From assembly GCA_032622095.1 (NCBI GenBank), contig CP136067.1:92184707-92248706 (forward strand): a stretch of 64,000 bases of DNA, given 5' to 3'. Origin of the DNA: Siphonodentalium dalli (taxonomy: Eukaryota > Mollusca > Scaphopoda > Gadilida > Siphonodentaliidae). Position numbers and translations under genes: made by a program. Shown here piece after piece: positions 58,296-64,000 of the stretch. How positions within the stretch are numbered: position 1 is the stretch's first letter; each line of letters starts with the position of its first letter. Under the pieces are notes generated by a model, which was given only the letters and a program-made list of their open reading frames with translations, was not told the DNA's origin and did no database searches.

Positions 58296-58810
58296 ATGTC
58301 GTCCACCGAGATGTTTAGTCATGATGAACTGTCACAAATTATAAATTTCTTCACTTTTGCAGCTGAATTATTTCTTGAAAATGATTGGAAATTACCATCA
58401 CAGACAAAAAAGTTTTTTCAGAGAAATAAAAATGTTCTTAAAAAAATCTCTGATCGATCAACTGATATGGAAACAAAACGCAAATTAATTTTACAACGAG
58501 GTGGTAGTGGGTTCCTTGGAGGAGTTTTAATTAGAAGTCTTTTGAAAAATTCATTTGAACAAACTGGTAGACAATCTAAAAGTAAATCAAAGGTTTCTCC
58601 AAAACATTCAAAGATTACACTGATGCAAACACAACAAAGGAGTAGTCAAAAAGAATCTAAACGTAAAACAAAGCTTTCTCTAAATCATTCAAAGTTTACA
58701 CCGATGCAAACTCAACAAAATCAACAGGTGGCTTTTTACCATTATTATTTCTTGCTCCATTGATTAGCAAAACATTAGGTGCAGTTGTTAACAATATTTT
58801 GAAAAACTAA
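58296..58810 (+). pseudogene. Basic protein with hydrophobic C-terminal GGFLPLL segment, frameshifted
   Basis: From the ATG at 58296 (MSSTEMFSHDELSQ) it encodes a helical region, then RKLILQRGGSGFLGGVLIRSLL and two imperfect repeats of about 27 residues rich in Lys and Ser (SKVSPKHSKITLMQTQQ, and TKLSLNHSKFTPMQTQQ). Near 58722-58727 the frame changes; the new frame gives GGFLPLLFLAPLISKTLGA and stops at 58810. Small proteins of this kind, with a Gly-Gly then a hydrophobic stretch, recur beside the ATPase in Polinton-like elements of invertebrates (from memory). They may be membrane-active minor virion proteins, which is inference. Confidence 0.6.
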
Positions 58811-58823
58811 ATCTCAAATAAAT

Positions 58824-59546
58824 ATGAAGAAAATGGTTATTGTACCATTCAGAATGTTGGAAGATTTCAAACAATGGAAAATGTCAGAAATGAATAAACC
58901 TCAATTACCTCCGGATCCTGCAATTTCAAATGTTTCAGATTCTTACAAAGAATTGAAATCAGTTTATGATAAAAATATTTCTGAGTCAGAAAAGTCACAG
59001 TTATTTGGAGAAAATTTGTACAAATTGAAAACTTCACAAAAATCTTTAAATTCAAAATTCAGTTTACCTGAACAAAAGTTATCTGAAAACTTTGGGAAAA
59101 TGAGTGAACATATATTGGAAAGTGTGCCAACTAAACTTCGTGGTAAAGCACAACAAATTTTAACATTGTTGTCAACTAATCCTAAACTTAGATGGGATGA
59201 TCGTGGACAATTAATTTATGGAACAGAAACAGTTACTGGATCAAATATAATTGATTTGATAAACGATGTTGTTCGTCACCGAAAAGGTTTTGACCCAGTT
59301 GGTTATGAAACATTCCTACGCGGATTGGGGGAACTTAATGTACCACAAGATTATGTAGGTAACAGGAATCGATGGTTGTGGATACAAAGACATTTAAAAG
59401 AAGGTCACACTGGTGATGAGTTTCATACACCTCATGCAACTCCTAGCAGTGGCAAGTCAAGAAAACGTTCAGTTGATATTTTCACACCTCAAAGTTTTCC
59501 TAAAACCAGAAAATCTATTTTGAAAGGATGGTCCCCACTTACATAA
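58824..59546 (+). CDS. Conserved Polinton/adintovirus protein of unknown function (240 aa)
   Basis: Starts MKKMVIVPFRMLEDFKQW at the ATG at 58824, 13 nt after the preceding stop. The N-terminal half is helical and polar. The C-terminal half holds the conserved block RGKAQQILTLLSTNPKLRWDDRGQLIYG, GSNIIDLINDVVRHRK and FLRGLGELNVPQDYVGN. Proteins with this block are frequent in invertebrate genomes next to Polinton capsid and integrase genes (recollection, no search). Its biochemical role is not known to me; a structural or assembly role is plausible. The basic tail KSRKRSVDIFTPQSFPKTRK could bind DNA. The frame is intact. Confidence 0.65.
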   Translation: MKKMVIVPFRMLEDFKQWKMSEMNKPQLPPDPAISNVSDSYKELKSVYDKNISESEKSQLFGENLYKLKTSQKSLNSKFSLPEQKLSENFGKMSEHILESVPTKLRGKAQQILTLLSTNPKLRWDDRGQLIYGTETVTGSNIIDLINDVVRHRKGFDPVGYETFLRGLGELNVPQDYVGNRNRWLWIQRHLKEGHTGDEFHTPHATPSSGKSRKRSVDIFTPQSFPKTRKSILKGWSPLT

Positions 59547-60620
59547 ATTTGACAAACTTCTAACTGAAATTTACTACAATCCAAAAGGAGTTGGTGGTTT
59601 CAGTGGAGCAAATCAACTTTTTAAAAATTCGAAAGAAACAAATAACAAAATTAAACTTTCAGATGTTAAAAATGGTTACAATGGCAAAAAACATACACTT
59701 TGCACAAACCAATTGTTCGGAAATTTCGCAGACGTAAAACTATTGTTGCAGGAATTTATATTCAGTGGCAAGCTGATTTGGCAGATTTGCAAACTTTGCA
59801 AAAGCACAATGACAATTACAGATATTTACTTTGTGTTATTGATGTGTTCTCAAAATTTGCATGGGTTGAAAAAATTAAAGACAAAACTGGTAAAACTTTA
59901 GTTAAAACATTTCAGAAAATTCTCAAATCATCAAAACGAAAACCTGTTTCATTTCAATCTGACAAAGGTTCAGAATTCAAAAATAAATTATTTTTACAAT
60001 TTTTGAAATCTAAGAAAATTCATTTTTTCACAACAGAGAATCCAGAGACAAAAGCAAGTATAGTTGAACGTTTTCAACGGACATTGAAAACTAAGATGTG
60101 GAAATATTTTACACATAATCAAACTTTGAAATACAATGATGTTTTGCACGAATTTGTGAATTCGTACAACAAAAGTTTTCATAGAAGTATTAAGATGGCA
60201 CCAGTTTTAGTAACTCGAGAAAATGAAATTGAAGTTTCCAGAAATCTTTATGGAAAGTTAAAAACGAAAAAAGATAAGATCTTGAAAGTTGGAGATTTTG
60301 TTAGAATAAATAAAACAAAGAGAACTTTTGATAAAGGATATCTTCCAAATTGGACAAAAGAAATTTTCAAAATTAGTAGAGTTTGTAAAAGTACACCATT
60401 AACTTACAAATTAGTAGATTTAGATGGTGAAAACATCGCAGGATCATTTTATGGTAAAGAAATTCAACATATAAAAGATAATAAAGTTTACGAAATTGAA
60501 TCAGTTGTTGGTAAACGTTCAAGTAAAGTTGCTGGTAAATCAGTTAGAGAAATTAAAGTTCATTGGGCTGGTTATCCTAAAAAATTTGACAGTTGGATTC
60601 CTGCCACAAATTTGGTATAA
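59524..60620 (+). pseudogene. Retrovirus-like integrase with C-terminal chromodomain, N-terminus frameshifted
   Basis: Inserts the element into host DNA. In the main frame (59700-60620) the catalytic core has D26 (WQADLADL), D88 (FQSDKGSEF) and E123 (SIVERFQRTLK), with 34 residues between the last two, the D,D(35)E pattern of rve integrases. A small SH3-like part follows (VGDFVRINK), then a chromodomain (YEIESVVGKRSS-VHWAGYPKKFDSWIPA) at about residues 258-306, as in Polinton integrases and chromoviruses. The usual N-terminal segment (FDKLLTEIYYNPKGVGGFSG) is encoded at 59545-59699 in another frame, and the join is near 59696-59700. No ATG is visible for it because a TGA closes that frame at 59521. 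Confidence 0.9.
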
Positions 60621-60630
60621 AACTTTTAAC

Positions 60631-60936
60631 ATGTCTCAAAATGGTTCAGTTGGTCTGGCTGCTCCATCACAATTTCAAATCTGTGGAGAAAAAATTGCAA
60701 AAAATCAAGTAACATATTTTACACAAATTATTATAATTGTTTGTATAATCGCTACAGCAATTGTTCATTTAAGTTTACAAAGTGAAAATAACGAACTGTG
60801 GTTAATTTTACTCAGTAGTTCTTTGGGATACATTTTACCAACACCGCGTTTGAAATATTTGAAAAATCAGTCGGCAGAAATTTTGAAAGTAGGAATTCTT
60901 TCTACATTACAATTCCGAGCGACAGTTCAATGGTAA
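60631..60936 (+). CDS. Small membrane protein
   Basis: 101 aa from the ATG at 60631 (MSQNGSVGLAAPSQFQICGE). One clear transmembrane segment (QIIIIVCIIATAIVHLSL, about residues 31-48) and a second hydrophobic stretch (LWLILLSSSLGYILP). The ICGEKIAKNQVTYF block before the membrane segment and the LGYILPTPRLK end are typical of the small membrane protein that precedes the penton gene in Polinton-like elements (recollection). It overlaps the penton frame by 7 nt at least; the last about 15 codons look unconserved and may result from a frame change near the end. It is probably a virion or envelope-associated protein, by inference. Confidence 0.6.
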   Translation: MSQNGSVGLAAPSQFQICGEKIAKNQVTYFTQIIIIVCIIATAIVHLSLQSENNELWLILLSSSLGYILPTPRLKYLKNQSAEILKVGILSTLQFRATVQW

Positions 60937-61742
60937 TGTATCCAAACAATTCTCAATGTTGTTTTACTGTACAATTACCAAAACCAATTCAAATTGATAA
61001 AGAAAAATGGGAAGTTACATTAGTCGAACTGATAACACCTTCAGAAACATACAATGTTACAGGGGATTCGTGTAAATTCAATTTGATTACAACTGATGCA
61101 ATAATACTGTCTGTTCTTCAAAATCGTTTTAAAGAAAAGATATTTACGAGACCTGATGGCGTTCGTGCAATTGAAATACAGATACGAGAAGGTTCGTATA
61201 CCTCTGCGGCAGATTTACTTGATACAATGCAAGATGTAATTGATGAAACACTTGGAGAAGCAATGCAAAATGAATACGGATTTCACATCAAGTACTCAAA
61301 AGTTACAAAACGTGTGAAAATTATTCGCAAGAGTGTAAGTATCCCAAAACTAGGAATTGAATTACCACAATGTCTTTTGCACAAGTTGGGTTACAAAACT
61401 GAAAACGCTTCTGAAGATTTTTATTCAAATAATAGATTTCCGTTTGGTGTAGATTTGTTTGTTGGTCATAATAAAATGTTTGTTTATTCTGATATTGCCG
61501 ATTTCACAATTGTTGGAAATGTTGAAGTACAAATTTTACGAGTTGTTTCTTTCAGAATTAAAAGAGATATCGACGGATTACATGTAAAACATGAATTTTT
61601 AAATTTACATTATGTTCCAGTTTCAAAGTCATACTTTGACAAAATTAGTGTAAATATAAGTGGCGACACAGGAAAATCAATTCAGTTTATTGGTGGTAAG
61701 TCTTTGGCGAAGCTGCATTTAAGAAAACGAGATGAGTTCTAA
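60930..61742 (+). CDS. Minor capsid protein, penton-like (single jelly roll)
   Basis: Forms the pentameric vertices of the capsid. The segment TVQLPKPIQIDKEKWEVTLVELITP near the N-terminus and the GSYTSAADLLDTMQDVI and FNLITTD parts are the usual features of the Polinton/adintovirus penton homologue. First ATG in frame is 60930, but the frame is open upstream and codons from about 60897 (SFYITIPSDSS) look like the normal start of the family, without an ATG. So either the start codon has been lost or an indel lies between this gene and the membrane protein. The visible 270 aa are uninterrupted. The order membrane protein, penton, core protein, hexon is that of related elements. Confidence 0.75.
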   Translation: MVMYPNNSQCCFTVQLPKPIQIDKEKWEVTLVELITPSETYNVTGDSCKFNLITTDAIILSVLQNRFKEKIFTRPDGVRAIEIQIREGSYTSAADLLDTMQDVIDETLGEAMQNEYGFHIKYSKVTKRVKIIRKSVSIPKLGIELPQCLLHKLGYKTENASEDFYSNNRFPFGVDLFVGHNKMFVYSDIADFTIVGNVEVQILRVVSFRIKRDIDGLHVKHEFLNLHYVPVSKSYFDKISVNISGDTGKSIQFIGGKSLAKLHLRKRDEF

Positions 61743-61747
61743 AAACA

Positions 61748-62122
61748 ATGTTCCCCGTGTATAGAGGTGTACCACGGCAATATGGTAACGGTATTGGTTC
61801 AATTTTCAAATCAGTTATGAGATCTGCTGTACCATTTCTAAAACCGATTGGTCGGACAGATTTACAACTTGCGAAAAAACACACTTTTGGTGTTGCAGAT
61901 GAAATTATTAATCAAGGTAAAAGTCCGAAAGAAGCGTTGATGTCTGAAGGTAAAAAAGCTTTAAAATCTTTTGGCAAACAAGCTAAAAATCAAATTTTGA
62001 ACTCGAGACAAAAACCTAGAAAAAGAGTAGCGAATTCAAAAATGAATCATTCAGCTGTCAAACGCCGAAAAAGTCAGTCGAAAAAACATCCTAGCAGTCG
62101 AGCTCTTGATATTTTTGATTAA
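61748..62122 (+). CDS. Basic core / adenovirus pX-like minor virion protein
   Basis: 124 aa, starting 5 nt after the penton stop. It begins MFPVYRGVPRQYGNGIGSIF, followed by a short hydrophobic-amphipathic segment SVMRSAVPFLKPIGRT, then a Lys/Arg-rich tail (QKPRKRVANSKMNHSAVKRRKSQ, cut by few acidic residues). YRG-P-Q-G-GIGSIFKSLFR-A-PFLK is the characteristic beginning of a small protein found between penton and hexon in adintovirus-like elements and compared to adenovirus X or VI. It probably condenses DNA or helps membrane passage (inference). The frame is intact. Confidence 0.7.
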   Translation: MFPVYRGVPRQYGNGIGSIFKSVMRSAVPFLKPIGRTDLQLAKKHTFGVADEIINQGKSPKEALMSEGKKALKSFGKQAKNQILNSRQKPRKRVANSKMNHSAVKRRKSQSKKHPSSRALDIFD

Positions 62123-62124
62123 TC

Positions 62125-63466
62125 ATGGCACAAATGGTAAATGGATCATGCGAATGCAATAAATCGGAACTTGATATAACACATGTTCCACCAAACGGTG
62201 GCTACAATGTCAGAATCGCAGTGGATCGAAAATCATCCGATTGCACCGCTGAATAATTCTGCTCCGATAGAGTTTGTCATACCATCTCAAACCGAAAAGT
62301 GGACAGATATTAATCAATCTTATCTTTATGTGAAATTCAAAATTACAAAAAAAGATGGAACTAATTTGGTAGCTGGTACGGAATTAGCACCTGTTAACAA
62401 TTTCTTTCATAGCATGTTCAGCAGTATCGATGTTTACTTGAACAACAAATTGATAACTTCGAATTCTGACACTTACCCATACCGAGCATATTTCGAAAAT
62501 ATGTTGGGATACTCTCCAGAATATAAAGATAATCAATTAGAAAATTTAGAAATGTGGTATGGCGATACAGCAGAACAATTTGAAGAGAATACCAAAGGTG
62601 GTGGCAATGCTGGATTAACTTCTAGAGAAAGTTTGATCGGTGGTAGTAAAATTGTTGAACTATGTGGACGCTTACACACTGATCTGTTTCTTCAAGAAAA
62701 ATATTTACCAAATGGAATTGAAATTCGTATCAGATTAAACAGATCACCAACAAAATTTTGCCTCATTGGCGCCGAGGATGGACAAATTGTTTTCGAATCA
62801 GCAGTGTTCCATGTCAGAACAGTTAGTCTCTTTCCAGCGGTCTCAAATAAATTAAATCAAGAAATTGTCCAGTCAAAAATGAAAATACCTATCAGACGAG
62901 TAGAAATAAAAACTTTCACAATTAGTACTGGACTTAGATCAAAAATTGAAGACCACTTATTTCAAGGACAATTACCAAAGAGACGTTTTATTGCGTTGGT
63001 CGAAAATAAAGATATGAATGGAGATTTGGGTACCAATCCATTCCACTTCAAACATTTCAGTTTGAATAAATTGGAAGTTAGTCAAGACGGTCATACAATA
63101 CATAACCGTCCATTTGAACCAAACTTCGCAACAAAACAATGTCTCAGATCATATTTATCTTTGTATCAATCTTTAGGAATGTTTGGTGTTAACAAATCAA
63201 TTGGCATTAATTTAAAAGAATATATGAATGGTTATTGTTTGTGGGGTTTCGACTTGACACCGGACCAAGGAAGCGACGAGGGACATCTACATCCTATAAA
63301 GACAGGGAACCTGCGTTTGGAGCTTCAGTTCTTGACAGCTCTCACTACAGCCGTCAACGTTTTGGTGTATGCTGAATTTGACAGTGAAATAGAGATCACA
63401 GCTTTGAGAGAAGTGCTTACTGACTATTATGATGGAGTTCACATCACAGCTATGGAACTACTATGA
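62125..63466 (+). pseudogene. Major capsid protein (hexon-like, double jelly roll), frameshift near the N-terminus
   Basis: Builds the capsid shell. The family signature CNKSELDITHVPP is encoded from the ATG at 62125, but the frame shifts at about 62188-62196, so the main frame (62183-63466, 427 aa) begins with QTVATMSESQWIENHPI. Conserved parts: IEFVIPSQTEKWTDINQSYL, APVNNFFHSMFSSIDVYLNN, TSNSDTYPYRAYFENMLGY, LHTDLFLQEKYLPNG, RIRLNRSP, and at the end VYAEFDSEIEIT. This is the protein often annotated in animal genomes as F54H12.2-like, recognised as the Polinton major capsid protein. Except for the frameshift it is complete. Confidence 0.9.
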
Positions 63467-63890
63467 AGAATACCAATGTTCACAAAACTTTGCTCCGAGA
63501 TGGAACCTGATCTTGGACACACTCAACAACGCTATGATTGAAGAACTACAAGAACTTATTCGCAAGGAAGTGTCAGCAAACTGTGAAGGATGTAAAATAG
63601 AACATCCTAGTCAACGTGAACATGTTCTGTGTTTGTTCTCTACAACTGATGATTGGACAAACCAGTTTATCGACTTAGCGCTGATTAAACTTGACATATA
63701 CAATGTTATGGAAAGATGGTTCCCGAAGCTGATGGAGTTAAACCCACACTGCAAGGAGAAGTTCGAAGCATACGTCATGTGGGATCATCTGAGAAACAGT
63801 TTGGAGCTCAACCGCAAAAAATTCGACGCAGAGTGGACTCTGATGTGGTCACAGCGAGTCAAAGAGAATTACAACGATGCAGACAGCTGA
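63429..63890 (+). CDS. Conserved protein after the major capsid gene, Cys/His motif
   Basis: 153 aa. The start is one of two adjacent ATGs at 63429 and 63432; both overlap the capsid gene in another frame by about 38 nt. The hallmark is CEGCKIEHPSQREHVLC (about residues 51-67), a C-x2-C-x4-H pattern that may bind a metal. The rest is helical with many aromatic residues (MERWFPKLMELNPHCKEKFEAYVMWDHLR). Proteins with a CxGCxxxHPSQxxH motif occur beside Polinton capsid genes in other invertebrates, as far as I remember. Function unknown. It overlaps the protease start by 14 nt, as in a compact viral operon-like block. Confidence 0.6.
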   Translation: MMEFTSQLWNYYEEYQCSQNFAPRWNLILDTLNNAMIEELQELIRKEVSANCEGCKIEHPSQREHVLCLFSTTDDWTNQFIDLALIKLDIYNVMERWFPKLMELNPHCKEKFEAYVMWDHLRNSLELNRKKFDAEWTLMWSQRVKENYNDADS

Positions 63891-64000
63891 ACTTCAATAT
63901 ATTCTGGACAATTCCTGGTTGTGTAAACTTAACACACATGTTTGTGCTAGAGATCTGTTACCAGAGAAGAAACCACAGCATATTCAAGCATATATTGTGA
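63877..64000 (+). CDS. Adenain-like cysteine protease, N-terminal part (cut by window end)
   Basis: From the ATG at 63877 the frame reads MQTAELQYILDNSW, then NTHVCARDLLPEKKPQ and ends AYIV at the window edge. Adenovirus-type maturation proteases (Polinton PRO) start with a short helix, a C-x-D-LP-like element and a YIVNTDP strand just before the catalytic His. The 41 codons seen fit this beginning, and its position after the capsid genes suits it. The catalytic residues lie outside the window, so the call depends on the short match and on context. Confidence 0.6.
   Translation, partial: MQTAELQYILDNSWLCKLNTHVCARDLLPEKKPQHIQAYIV

Larger units (their letters stand above)
49440..64000 (+). mobile_element. 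Endogenous Polinton/Maverick (adintovirus-like) element, right end outside window
   Basis: A compact gene block contains the full hallmark set: protein-primed family-B DNA polymerase, packaging ATPase, retrovirus-like integrase, penton-like and double-jelly-roll capsid proteins, and the start of an adenain-like protease. From the polymerase onward all genes are on the plus strand with gaps under 100 bp or small overlaps. To the left are divergent accessory genes. Terminal inverted repeats were not identified: the right end is beyond the window and the left boundary is only bracketed by the minisatellite at 49317. Lesions in seven genes show that this copy is not intact. Confidence 0.85.

Noticed and set aside
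63716-64000. Open frame overlapping the last two genes
   Set aside because: It is a shadow of the 153-aa gene; the protease-like frame starting at 63877 fits better.

Overview
The window is genomic DNA of an animal, most likely a marine invertebrate (lophotrochozoan-like, low confidence). Pointers are non-LTR retrotransposon remnants, a Helitron-type end, many terminal-inverted-repeat (TIR) elements, several minisatellites, and intron-bearing C-type lectin exons with canonical splice sites. There is no bacterial gene organisation. The first 49 kb is gene-poor and repeat-dense; the last 15 kb is compact, coding-dense and virus-like.

Region 0-49 kb. Two broken non-LTR retrotransposon 3' halves (3-1086 and 2310-3200) flank a 63-bp minisatellite. 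A minus-strand C-type lectin gene is seen as two phase-compatible exons (7238-7382, then 6142-6380). A paralogous exon of identical length (239 nt) and phase lies at 44077-44315. The rest is mostly mobile and repeated DNA: a Helitron-like 3' end at 10504, a 4.3-kb foldback element (10748-15077), a 2.15-kb TIR element with a GC-rich minisatellite (17159-19309) nested in an older repeat, a MITE family with three copies, piggyBac-like MITEs with internal palindromes, a 3-kb direct duplication (33.4-37.0 and 38.6-41.7 kb), and two striking minisatellites at 47.0 and 49.0 kb.

Region 49.4-64 kb is an endogenous Polinton/Maverick-type element (adintovirus-like). The plus-strand block carries a family-B DNA polymerase, a 195-aa protein, an FtsK/HerA-type packaging ATPase, a basic GGFLPLL-type protein, a conserved 240-aa protein, a retrovirus-like integrase with chromodomain, a small membrane protein, a penton-like minor capsid protein, a basic core (pX-like) protein, the double-jelly-roll major capsid protein, a 153-aa protein, and at the right edge the start of an adenain-like protease. 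The block is almost complete but carries several frameshifts and stops, so it looks like a fairly recent fossil.

Left of the polymerase lie a divergent zinc-knuckle gene, separated from it by a 226-bp near-perfect palindrome, and two divergent gene pairs (49.5-51.4 and 51.9-53.1 kb). The two pairs share an almost identical central promoter region but unrelated coding sequences. Each of these four genes is followed by a perfect copy of the metazoan replication-dependent histone 3' stem-loop (GGCCCTTTTCAGGGCC), although none encodes a histone. Histone-type 3'-end processing of virus-like genes is the most interesting candidate for something undescribed here.
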